Source of the DNA: Vigna angularis
Lineage: Eukaryota > Streptophyta > Magnoliopsida > Fabales > Fabaceae
NCBI RefSeq assembly: GCF_016808095.1
Contig: NC_068978.1
Span: 27,353,306 to 27,417,305, forward strand
DNA: 64,000 nt
Reading direction: 5' to 3'
Positions 22,871 to 34,300 of this stretch are shown here, piece after piece (the first letter of the stretch is position 1; every line of letters starts with the position of its first letter). The position numbers and the translations under genes are program-made. Below the pieces are notes generated by a model. That model did not search any database, had not been told where the DNA came from, and saw nothing but the letters and a program-made list of their open reading frames with translations.

Positions 22871-23939
22871 CTTCCACCGATGTACTTGGTCTCCCTCTAT
22901 TTTAATGATTTTTAAAGACTTTTAATAAACTTCAAGAAGAAATAAAATATTTTTCCATTTCAACCATCTATGAATATGAATAGTTAATAATATAACTTCT
23001 ACCCATAACTAAGTTAATGTTTTTCTCTCTAGTTAGGCTCTAAAATAATATAGAAAAAGTTCACAAAGAAAAGTGCAAAAACTTGGTATGCTTTATAATA
23101 TAGAGGAGTATTAGAACTTCATCTTTGTAGTTGAATCTACACAGGTACAATGGAGTCCCAATAAATGAATTTCAATGTAAATAATAAATCAATCTGAATG
23201 AAATACTACTTATTTAAATTCTTAAGATTTAAATCCTTAAGGTAAACCTCCAATTACGTATAATTTAATTTACACTTCAAAATAAAGTCAAACATAAAGG
23301 GTAGCCAAAAGGACACTTTACTCAAATTCAACCATACCAATCAGAATAATAATGTGGTTAAGGACATTTCTCTTGAAAAGATATAGATGGGATAAAATGC
23401 TAAATAATGAAGTGTACGCAATAGTAACCTATACTATATCTTAGCAAACAAATTAATGAGCTTATAAGGACACCTTCGTTGACATAAGAAACACACATAT
23501 ATACAAAATAATAGTTTTCTCATTTCTCTTACTAGAATATTTTCGAAGATTGGTATGTTGATTCATTGATGTTCTGTATCAGTTTTTTTTTTCAATAATG
23601 TGTTGAAATTTTAATTGTCATATTTATGGTAATGGTGTGTTTTTATAATTATCTCTCAATTTTAATTGTATTTTTGAATTTTTGTTTCAATTGAATTAGA
23701 ATTTCAATGTTTAGTCTGTGAGAGATAATCCCATAGCTAATTGGTAAAAACATAATTCAGTAAATTATAATTACAAGGTTTTTAATAGAATAGAAGAAGT
23801 ATTCTTGTTTCTTGTGTAAATTCATCATGTGTTGAAAAGTAATTAAGAATCGCTTATTTTTATCTTGATAAGAAATGTCTTATAATCTTGTCATTACCTG
23901 TGATCATTCTATTTTAGTCTTTTTCTTTGTTTCTTCAAA
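22871..23939. other. AT-rich sequence, no gene recognised
   Basis: No long frame or clear transposon ends. It may include part of the gypsy LTR, whose lower boundary I could not fix. Confidence 0.4.
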
Positions 23940-24694
23940 AAAACCGTGAGGATGAGTAATTCCGTGGAAGAATGAGGTTGTAAAAGTTTGGAAGAGATGA
24001 AGATTTGGTGGGTTTTGGTTAAGGTAGAATGAGTTTAATAGGGAGAGGTGAGGTGAAATCCTAAGGAAGGAAGTCTAAAATAGTCTAGAAAAGAGAACTA
24101 ATATAAGGAGAGCTCAAGCAAGTTAATGACCCTCAATTTAGACAACATTTCTTTATTAAACTCAAAGCTGTTTTTACTAGATCTAGAGTCCTTTCTTTAT
24201 GGGCCAAGAAAACCTAAAAATGGTCTCCAAAAGGTAGAGTCAAAAACAATTTCAAACTAGTCTTGAAATTTGAATTTTATAGTCAAAAGAGAGCATGCAT
24301 CTGGTATGACTTCCACCTAAACAAGTAGCATTTTCCTTGTCATGGCACGTCAAGGAGAGTCTTGCATTCCAAGTTTGTACCTTATAGATTTAAGAAACCC
24401 TAGTTTCATGCGTCTCACATTAACCCCAAAAACTAAGCTTATCTCCCTTTAAGTCCAAATTAGATTATTACGCTTAAACCCAAACTATGGTCCAAATAAT
24501 AAATACTATATTACTCGACCAATTAAGGTTCAAAATATCTTATTCTAATATTTATCAAAGAATCCTAGACTCGGTTTTTACATCTTTCTTAGCATATATA
24601 AAGATTAACTTTAGGTGTGCTTAGCTCAAATGAAGCCTAATTCTCTTGGATCATTCTTGCCATAACTCTTGTGATTGATCTCTTGACTAGGGGT

Positions 24695-26286
24695 CACTAG
24701 TAAAAAATGTGTTTTTTATAACTCGTCCAATAGGCTTCGGTTTTTCATAAACCGAAGCCTATCAAAATATGGTGACATTGTCATAATTAAGCCGAACTTA
24801 TAGGCATCAGTTTCCTCTCACCCGAAGCAAAAAAAAATATGACCTCGGTTAACAAGGCACCCGAGGCAGAAAAACCTGTACCAGCCAGACCTAAGGCATT
24901 GGTTGGCGTAGGAACCGAGGTTGTTTGGTCCGAAGGCATCGGTTGACCTAGGAGCCGATGTTGTTTGGTATTTGATATTTTCTCGTGGCATTCCTCCTTC
25001 ATCTCCCATTTCCCTTTTCTTTTTTTTTTCTTTTTCTTTCTTCTCTGTGCTCCAACCTTAATGCGCTTTCCGTGTCGCCCGACCACCACACGGCTCGTAG
25101 TGCTCACCGCCGCCGTCCTGTTCAACAGTGTAGAAGCTGGTGGAAAACAAGAAGAAGAATACCAGGCGGGAGAAGCGGAAGCCAAGGACGAGACTGATGA
25201 GGCAGCAGAGACTGTTGGTGCTGGTGGAGGGAGACTAAAGCTTGTTTTGCAACTCGGTCTTTGTCGTTCGGAGAAGCGAGACCAAAGGAGCAGGTTTTGG
25301 CGGAGAAAGGTGATGCCTTTGTGAAAGTAGAATAAAAACCCTAGCGGCCCCATTCCTTTCTTTCTCTGTTCCGCCTTCTATTTTCACCTTCCATCTCACC
25401 ACCATGTACTACCTTGACCCCGAATCGGTCTCTGCCAGATCCTCTCGCACCTCCGCCAATTCCAACTGCTCCGATTGCGACGACGACTTCGTGACCGAAG
25501 ATGACGATATTCGTGCCGCTGGTGACTCCATCACCGAAGTCGAACAGGTTTCCTCAAGCGCCATGGCGGATATGAAATTAATTGTCGACTGCATGGTCTC
25601 TTCCGGCTACGCAAAGGAGTGCGTTAGCATTTACATTGTGATCCGAAAATCCATAATCGATGAAGGATTTTATCGCCTCGGCGTTGAGAAACTGAGCTCG
25701 TTGCACGCAAACATGATGGATTGGGAAGTGCTTGATTTAAAAATCAAGAGTTGGTTGGAGGCGGTGAGGATTGCCGTTAGAATTCTGTTTAGCGGAGAGA
25801 GAATCCTCTACGACAACGTCTTTAGTTACTCAGATTCCGTAAGAGAATCCTGCTGCGTCGAGATTTCCAAAGACGACGCCTCTCTTCTTTATGAATTGCC
25901 CGAACTCTTTGCCAAAACAAAGAAATCGTCGCTAGAGAAGCTGTTCCGCGTGCTCGATATGCACGCTGTGGCTTCAAAACTGTTGTCGGAGATCGAGTCC
26001 ATATTTTCCTCCGATTACAATTCCGCCGTGCGTTCTCAGGTCCTCACTTCACTTCAACGACTCATCGAGTCTCCGCAATTCTTGCTCACTAAGTTCGAGT
26101 CCACGATGCAAAAAGACTCTTCCAATAAAAAGAAACACCTACTACCTCGGTTGCATTTGAACCGAGGCAAAAACATACATCTTTTTGTCTCCTTTTAGAA
26201 TCGAGGCAAAAAACCTACCACTTTTTGCCTCGCCTGTATATACCTCAGTTGCAAAACCGTTGTCATTTCTCTTTAGTGTACTAGTG
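24695..26286 (+). mobile_element. CACTA element of family 2 carrying an EXO70 gene fragment
   Basis: Ends CACTAGTAAAAAATG and ...agtgtactagtg with a perfect 3-bp duplication GGT (24692-24694, 26287-26289). Subterminal motifs (gcttcggtt, aaccgaagcc, aaccgaggc) match the element at 21643. The interior holds a leader-like segment (24965-25400) and the EXO70-like frame. No transposase is present, so it was moved in trans. This is a gene-capturing CACTA. Confidence 0.94.
25404..26198 (+). CDS. Captured 5' part of an EXO70 exocyst subunit gene (264 codons)
   Basis: The frame starts with an acidic region (NCSDCDDDFVTEDDD) and then matches the N-terminal half of plant EXO70 proteins: ADMKLIVDCMVSSGYAKECV, SIYIVIRKSIIDEGFYRLGV, WEVLDLKIKSWLEAVRIAVR, LFSGERILYDNVF, LFRVLDMHAVASKLL. 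It is closest, from memory, to the intronless EXO70G/H group. EXO70 tethers secretory vesicles at the plasma membrane as part of the exocyst; several plant members act in immunity. Full proteins are about 600-700 residues, so the C-terminal helical domain is missing. After DSSNKKK (about 26130) the frame runs into transposon subterminal sequence (LPRLHLNRGKN) and stops at 26196-26198. The absence of stops over about 240 codons suggests recent capture or some constraint. Expression is unknown. Confidence 0.85.
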   Translation: MYYLDPESVSARSSRTSANSNCSDCDDDFVTEDDDIRAAGDSITEVEQVSSSAMADMKLIVDCMVSSGYAKECVSIYIVIRKSIIDEGFYRLGVEKLSSLHANMMDWEVLDLKIKSWLEAVRIAVRILFSGERILYDNVFSYSDSVRESCCVEISKDDASLLYELPELFAKTKKSSLEKLFRVLDMHAVASKLLSEIESIFSSDYNSAVRSQVLTSLQRLIESPQFLLTKFESTMQKDSSNKKKHLLPRLHLNRGKNIHLFVSF

Positions 26287-26298
26287 GGTTTGTCATCA

Positions 26299-26646
26299 TC
26301 CTCTCCCTCTTGATAATGATTTGACCTCATATCTAGAGAGTCTGCCTTATCATTCATGCTACCTAATGGAATAAGATCACTAAATTAAAAGCAACATTTA
26401 CTTTATAATCATTGGTCAAATCTAGCCTATATGCGTTATTAACTCTTTTAATCTCTTGAAAGGGACTATCCCTATGGGAGCTGAGTTTGGACTTCCTTTG
26501 TTTTGGAAATCTTTCTTTGCACAAATGGAGGCAAACCCAATCCCCTTCCTAAAAAATAACTTCCCTCTTCCATTGTTATTTTGTTTCATATATCTATGTG
26601 TTTGTTGTTGTATTTGGTGTTTCACTCTCTCATGCATTTTTTTCAT
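26299..26646 (-). pseudogene. Gypsy pol C-terminus fragment
   Basis: The minus-strand frames read MHERVKHQIQQQTHRYMKQN, NNGRGKLFFRKG and, after frame changes, DMRSNHYQEGEDDDKP. These match the end of legume gypsy polyproteins (LHERVRxQIExxxxxYxxxxNKGRKxxxFxPGD and the terminal NPFQEGEDD). The frame runs into the LTR start. Highly degenerate. Confidence 0.7.
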
Positions 26647-26649
26647 AAA

Positions 26650-28119
26650 ATCAAACTTACATACCCCATACTTATGAATAAAATCATCAGAAGTAGGCGG
26701 AGGTGATGCGATCCTATCTTGGAAAGAGTAAGATTGTTTCTAAATTTAAATCCTCAAGAGACACAAGAAAAATAAATAAAAGAAGAATGCAAAATAAGAT
26801 AGGGATGAAGATACCATAATCTAACATATTGATATGTTAAGTGAATATTCATCACAAAGATGTTAATTTCTCCTTTGTAAAGCTTCTTCTTGTTTCCTTA
26901 GAATTGTAAGATCCTCTTCTAAGATGGCAAGTTAATTGCCTCTTTCAATTCTTTGTTTTTCTTTTAAAAGGGCCTTTTTCTTCCTCCTATGTTTTAGTGA
27001 CTTTAATTCTCTAGCAATTTGTGTTAAAAAAATTCTCCTTCACTAGAGTCACTATCAACTTCGTATGAGTGTTCTCTATCTTAGGTTTCTTTTGAATTTC
27101 TAAGATTTAAAACTTTAGTTTTAAGAGAAATTCCAAAGAAGAAGTAGATAGCAAGCTTTTTGAGTTAAGAAAGATAGATGAATCACTTAGATTGCTTAAT
27201 TAGAAATCTTTCCTAGCCAAGGGAACTATATATTCTTACACAAAACTTCTTAAATATGGAATTAAGTCAAAGACAAAGATGCCACACATTAAGCTATAAA
27301 ATAAAACAAAGCAAGCAAAGCAAGGAATAAAGTTCTACACTAAGCAGCCCTAAGGTGAGGCTTGTTGGTGTAGGACAAACTCAACCTGTAAAAACATTTT
27401 AATATATGATTAAAGTTCTAGTTAAGAGTTGAAAGAACACCTGAGGCTCCCTCAATAGACTTAATTAGGCCAAGTTACACAATTAAGAATTTAAAACAAA
27501 TACAACTCAGAAATATATAGAAAGGAATTTCAAAACTTACAAGTCTTTAAGTGTTTCACTCTACTCCTTCGCTCTTGCGTCTTTTGTTTTGTTTTTGCAC
27601 TCGATTGTGTATTTCTCTTGTAGCTCCACTTGTTTTTACTTCCAAAGATGAGTTCCCATACCTCTAAGTAGGAAACAACACCAACTGATATCCAAAAATA
27701 AGAGGTTGAGGAAAGTAAAAGCAAGAAAAACACAAAATAAATGGAAGCTAAACACAAAGTACAATAACAAAATAACAAAATACTCAATAAAATGTACCTA
27801 ATAAAATAACATAAGAATTTTAAAATCAAAATGACAAAATAAAATAAAGCAAATGCACCTAACGAAATACTCAAGAAAATGTAAAAGCAGTTATGTATAA
27901 ATTCAAAGAACACTTAGAAGCCAAATGAAAGTTCAAGAAGAAGTAGAATATTTGAAACAAACAAAAGACATATGAACATAAACAAATTGGTACAAACAAC
28001 TCTAGACATCACATATAAAAGATGTCAGAATTAGAAAAAAATTGGAGAAGAAAAACTTATCTCTTTTAGGCCGTGAGCAAACAAGACTCAAGATACCAAA
28101 TGATAGTTGTGTTATTTGC
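26650..28119. other. Gypsy internal region without recognisable genes
   Basis: Sequence between the pol remnant and the 5' LTR. It is AT-rich with no frame I recognise; gag and most of pol have been lost. Confidence 0.5.
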
Positions 28120-28560
28120 TTCTTCAACGCAACTGTGAGTATGGTGACTCCATAGAAGAATGAGGTTGCAAAAGCATGAAAGAGATGAAGATTTGGTGGC
28201 ATCTGGTTCAGCTAGAGTGAGCTTTCTAGGGAAAGGTGAGGCCAACTCTTAAGGAAGGAAGCCTAAAGTAGTATGAAAAATAAAACTAATCTAAGGAGAG
28301 CTCAAGCATCTAAATCGAACTCAATTTGGACAACATTTCTTTAATAAAACCAAGCTTATTTACATGAGGTAGAGACCTTTATTTACAGGCCAAGAAACAG
28401 TAAAAATGATCTTCATAAAGTAAAACCAAAAACAATTCTAGAAATTTGAATTTTGGATGCAAAAGATAGCATGCATATAGTGTGACTTGCCACCTAATCA
28501 AGTCACATTTTCCTTGTCATGGTGTGCTCAAGGAGTAGTGCACTCCAAGTTTGCGCCTAG

Positions 28561-28988
28561 TAGGGGTGGGCAAATAGAACTGAAACTGCACTGTACTACT
28601 AAAATCTGTACTGAACTAAAAACTAATTTGTCTAAACTGAACTGTAAAACAGTTCAGACAAACTGAACTAAACTGAACTGTTTTTTGTTTTATCAAACTG
28701 AACTGAACTATACTAAATTGTACTAAACTACAATATAAACTAAACTGAACTATTAACTATACTAATTTTAAACTGAACTGCTAACTATACTAATTTTAAA
28801 CTTAATTGTACTAGTTTTTAAACTGAATAGTATAACAATACACGTTCTTTTTAATTGAAATTTATTTTAATATTTATTTTATTTTATTCATAAGTGTCTT
28901 ACAAATTAATTTTTTAATTATTTGATATTATTATTTTCTATTTTATTTATATTTCTTTTATTATTATATGTGTATGGAAATTATTTTA

Positions 28989-29022
<34 letters not shown>

Positions 29023-30012
29023 ATTTATATTTATTTTGTCATGAATATTATTTTACTTTTATATTTATTTTTTTAATTTTTTATTTATATTTTTTTGTTT
29101 TATATGTGTATATAATTTATTTTATCTTTTTATCTACTTATTTTATTTTAAATTAATTTTTTATTTATATTTATTTTGTTTTCTCGTAAAATTGTTTTAT
29201 TAATCAATTATTTATTATTTATATTTTATTATGTAAAAATTAAACTAATATTTATTAATTATTATAATATAATATTTATATAATATTAATTATTTTTGCT
29301 ATTACTATTTTTTTTATGATATTTCATTATATATTCATTTAATTAAATTTAACGTTAAAAAAATATATTTTATTTTTAGTATGTAAAATACTATCATTTA
29401 AAAATAACAATATTGATATTTATTTTAAAGTAAATTGATTTTTAAAATAAATAGTTATTTTAGTGTACGCTTACACACATTTTAATATCATTAAAAGTTT
29501 TTTTAACATATTTTTACATATTTAATAATATGTTAAAGAATATAATATATTTAAAGTATTATTTTTTAATATAGTCTTTTTTTTATGATTTATATTACTT
29601 AATCATTTAATAAAATTAAATTTAAAAAAATATATTTTACTTTTATTACTTAAAATAATATTATTTAAAAAGTAATATATGTTTATTCATAAAAAAATAT
29701 AAAAATTTGTGATAAAAAAATTTTGTCTTAAAAAATTCATCATTAATTTTTTATTTGAACGTTTTCTTTTATTAATATTAACGTTTTGTTAGGAAGACGG
29801 AGCAATTGAACTGGAACTAGAGAAGAGAAGAGAAGAGAGTAGATACAGTTCTCACAGTTAACTGAACCGAAACTGTTATAAGTTCAGTTTTTAAAAACTA
29901 AATCATAAAATAGTATACTGAACTTTTAGTAAAAGTGGATCAGTTTTTTTAAGTATAATATTGTATAGTTAACTATAGTACAGTACAGATCAGTTATTTT
30001 TGCCCAGCCCTA
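28561..30012. mobile_element. hAT-type DNA transposon (non-autonomous)
   Basis: Terminal inverted repeats TAGGGGTGGGCAAA and tttgcccagcccta, and a perfect 8-bp target duplication GCGCCTAG (28553-28560, 30013-30020), the hallmark length of hAT. The subterminal regions are packed with short words aactgaac / gttcag and aactatac. The centre is extremely AT-rich with no transposase. It lies inside a gypsy LTR. Confidence 0.95.
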
Positions 30013-30329
30013 GCGCCTAGGTTTAAGAAACCCTAGTTTCATGCATCTCATATCAAGCCCAAAAATTAAGTCTATCTCTCCCTTTAGATCTAAACTAGAC
30101 TTTTAGGTCAAGCCCTATGGTTCAAATAATAAATCCTATATTACTTGGTTCATTATACAAAGAACCAAAATATCCTATTCTAATCTTTACAAAAGAATCT
30201 TAGACTAAGTCTTTATATCTTCCTTAACTAGATGAACATTGAGTCTACTTAGGCCAGATAAAGCCCAAGCCTCTTAGATCTTTTCTTTTTGCTTTTGTAA
30301 TTGGTCCCTTGACTAGGAATTTGCCATCA

Positions 30330-31332
30330 TTTTACTATTCACCTATGATATTATATCCTTATCAAATTATTACTTATGACTAGTCTTATACCATGTTTTA
30401 ATACTTAGTCGAAACAACGTCCTTGGTTAAGATGATTATTCCTTTTAATGCAAGTTTGTGAATTATTTAGTCCTCGTCATAATTGTGTTACACACTTCTA
30501 ATGTCTCTTCAAAATGTGTTAGACGAGATCATAAGGTTTGTCTACTTATGCAGTATTTCATGAAATAAGAGATTAGACAAAGTGTTATCTATTCTCCAAC
30601 TTCACTAGACAAAAGTACAATATTTGGTTTTGTCATACATCTAGTTTGGACGAAACCTTTAATTATTAATCTTTGAATTAGATGCAATATTTCATATGAA
30701 TCGATCTTTCATTGCAATTCATGAAACAAATTTTTTTCAAATCATTCAATCATAATAAAAATAAAAACAGTATATATGTATTTGGAATGTTACAATTTGT
30801 TTGATTCAAATGGGTACTTAAAGAATCAATGAAAAACGTATGCTACATTGATATCAAAACACTCACTTATTTATGAATTTGTTGTGATTTTATGACTTTA
30901 ATATTTGTGAATTGATATTGTTTGTATATTGTAAAAGATTTTTAATGAGGATAGTGAACATCTCACTCTCTAAATTACATATTAAACTTAGTCTAATTAC
31001 AGTAGTAGATAAATACCATTCCATGCAATGTTTTTAAATTTCTATTGTATTTGGATGTATACAATGTCATTTTATCTGTGTTATTAATTCTTTGTAAGTG
31101 TGTATATTATCGCATAGTAATTGGTGTGACATCTTAAAAAGTAATTCTAATATGCATTAACTAACTACATTACACATATCCATTCAGTCGAGATATATGT
31201 TACATTCTTTGTCTTGGGACTATAAGTATTCCATGTTCATGGATTACACAAACGATTTACTCTTTCTTCAATGCATTAAAAAAATCTAACAATTTATTAT
31301 AAATTAAAATTCATGTATTCAATTTGATTTAG
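30330..31332 (+). promoter_or_regulatory. Upstream region of the NLR gene
   Basis: About 1 kb of AT-rich sequence between the gypsy LTR and the NLR start. A TATA-like ggactataagtattc lies at 31215-31230. The ATG directly follows ttgatttag, a possible 3' splice site, so a 5' UTR intron ending at the start codon is plausible. Confidence 0.4.
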
Positions 31333-34300
31333 ATGGTGAGCATTGTATCTGATTTGGCAAAGTCAACTCTGGAGAAATTGATTAATGAAACAATAGAACA
31401 ATCACGTTATATTTGTTGCTTCACATGCATTACTGATGACTTTGAAAAGGAAAGGGAAAATTTGATAGCAAAAAAGGAAACATGGGAAGAGTATGCTAGA
31501 GTGGCAACTAGAAGAGGTGATAACATACGAAAAGATGTCACACATTGGCAAAAGCAAGCTATAGAACTTATTGAAGAAGACACCAAAAAGAAAGTGACAT
31601 GTTTCTTTGGATGGTGTCCTAACTGCAAATGGCAATATAGTAGGGGGAAGGAATTGGAAAGTAAGACAAAGGAGATTAGAAGACTTGTTGAACGCAACTT
31701 TGAAAATGTTGGAATCAGTCGTGATGTTCCTGACATTGAATATCACTCTTCTGAAAATTACATTTCTTTCAAAAGTAGAAAGTTGAAATTTGAAGAACTT
31801 TTTAATGCCTTGAAAGATGACAACAACTATATGATTGGATTGCAAGGGATGGGGGGAACAGGAAAAACAACATTAGCAAAAGAGGTGGGTAAGGAGCTTA
31901 AGAAGTCAAAATGTTATAATGAAGTGATTGATACTACAATATCTAATACCCCTGATATAAAAGAGATTCAAGATGATATTGCAGGACCATTAGGACTGTT
32001 ATTGAAGGATTGTACCGAATCAGAGAGGCCTAAAAAGTTGAAGGATAGATTAACTAATGGTGAAAAAATTCTTCTGATTCTAGATGATGTGTGGGGAGAT
32101 ATCAATTTTGAAGAAATAGGTATTCCATTTAAGGGCAACCATAACAATTGTAGAATTCTTGTGACCACTCGCGATATACGAATATGCAATAAAATGGAAT
32201 GTGAGAAGATAATTCAACTTGATATCTTACCAGAGGAAGAGGGATGGATATTGTTCCAAAAGCATGCTGCTTTAAGTAATAAATCCTCTAAAAGCATTCT
32301 TGATATAGGTCGCAAAATTTCCAAAGAATGTAAAGGATTGCCAATTGCAATTGTTGTTATTGCTCGTAGTTTAAAGGGTCAGACACGTCAAAAAGAATGG
32401 GATTTAGCCTTAAAATCCTTACAAAAGTCCATGCACCAACCTGGTGATGAAAATTGGAGTGAAGTTTATACATGTCTAAAGTATAGCTATGATAATATGA
32501 AGAATAAAACAGCTAAGAATTTGTTCCTTCTATGTTCCTTGTTTCGAGATGATGAAGAAATACCTGAAGAACTTTTAGTCAGGTTTGCCATAGGAGCAGG
32601 TCTCGTCGAGCAAATTGATGTTGATTACAATTACGATGCATATCGTAATGAAGTTATTGTAGCTAAATACAAACTCATAGATTCATGTTTATTATTGAAT
32701 GAAGAATTTGAAAGTGTAAAAATGCATGATTTGGTTCGTGAAATGGCTTTATCGATAGCTAACAAGGAGATTGTGGCAGTGAATACATCTAACAAGAATG
32801 CAATGACAATGGTTGAAAAGGGGAAGAATATTAAATATTTGTTGTGCGAAGGTAAGAGCAAGGATCTGTTTTCCTTGAAGTTTGATGGATCTAAACTTGA
32901 TATTCTAATTATCTATCTGAATGAAATGGAAGATTATTATCTCAAAGTCCCAGATCCATTCTTTGAAAATGTATCAAGAATTCGAGTTTTGTATTTATCA
33001 AACGATACTTATGAAGAATCAATGATGTCATTACCACAATCAATTCAATTGCTAACCAATCTTCGATCTTTACTCCTTGAAAATTTCATCTTAGGTGACA
33101 TCTCTATTCTTGGAAAACTACAAGGCCTTGAGACTCTCGAGTTAGTGAAATGTTGGTTCCTTGAATTGCCGAGAGAGATTGCAAAATTGGGAAAACTTCA
33201 ATTGTTGAAATTGAATGATTGTATGTTCAAACGGAACAATTCATTTGAAGTGATTGAAAGTTGCAGTTCATTAGAAGAGTTGTATTTCATTCATAATGGC
33301 ATTTCAAAAACTTCTCATAAAGTACAACTTCCTAACTATCAAAGGTTTTGTATATTAGACTTTTCTTGCTTCTTGATGTCGGAGGAATTTTTTGCAAGAA
33401 ATTCCTTGAATATGTTCATGGCTGATGAAGTTTTTTCTAAAGAGACATTCAAGAATCTAGTGCAAAAAGCAGAAGTTCTATGTTTAAATGGACTTGAAGG
33501 AGTATGGAAAAGCCTCATACCTGACATTATTTTTCCGGATGATGAAGAAGGTATGAATAATCTAGTTGAGATTGCTTTGAAAGATATTTCACAACTCGCA
33601 TGCCTAATTGACAATAATGACTCTCGTGTGCAAAATGCCTTATCCAAGTTGGTTGTACTTAAACTTAAAAGTATGGAAAATTTGAAAGAAATATGCAGTG
33701 GACCCCTTCCCTTTGAATTTCTGAAAAATTTAGAAAAAATCATCCTATCTGATTGCATACATTTTGAAGGCACATTGTTTAAGAGCAACGTATCCCTCTG
33801 CAATCTTAATCACTTGTCTATATCGGAATGTCCCATGTTGACATCTTTGTTTGAGTTGTCGACCGCACAAACCCTAGTGTTGTTGGAGAACTTATCGATA
33901 ACCAGATGTCGACAACTGAAAAGTATAGTGAAAGATGAAAGCAAAAGGAAAGATTCAAGAGAAGACATAATTGATGCTCATAATGATAACAAGAGTATTG
34001 TTTCAGTATTTCCAAATTTAACCACTCTTCATGTCGCCCATTGTCCCCTGTTACATTCTATACTTCCTGTGGTTGTTCCTCGAAATGTTCCAAAACTTAA
34101 ATCTATTTATGTAGTGTATTGTGAAGGACTAAAATACATATTTTGCCCATTCCAAGATAAGCATGAAGAGGAAGAATCACATCAAGAATTAAAGGATCTC
34201 CTATTCACTACTTTGAAACGACTTGTTCTTGAATACTTGCCTAATTTTTTAGACATTTTCATGTGTCCATCGGTAAAGAAGTCATCTTCCAAAGATGAGT

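Larger units (their letters stand above)
23940..30329 (-). mobile_element. Ty3/gypsy relic with CACTA and hAT insertions in its two LTRs
   Basis: Two LTR copies align: 23940-24694 plus 26287-26298, and about 28120-28560 plus 30021-30329. Their shared blocks include gaagaatgaggttg, gaagagatgaagatttggtgg, aaggagagctcaagca and cttgactagg, and both begin TGATG(A/G)CAAA on the minus strand (26298 and 30329). Between them is a short interior with the C-terminus of pol. A CACTA element interrupts the 3' LTR and a hAT element the 5' LTR. Lower LTR limits are approximate and no target duplication was found. LTR divergence is high, so this is an old insertion. Confidence 0.8.

Noticed and set aside
24787..25353. 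188-codon minus-strand frame in the EXO70-bearing CACTA
   Set aside because: It is antisense to the leader and terminal region, crosses subterminal repeats and has no recognisable domain.
28968..29156. Membrane-protein-like frame of Phe, Tyr, Ile and Leu
   Set aside because: T-rich interior of the hAT element translated by chance.
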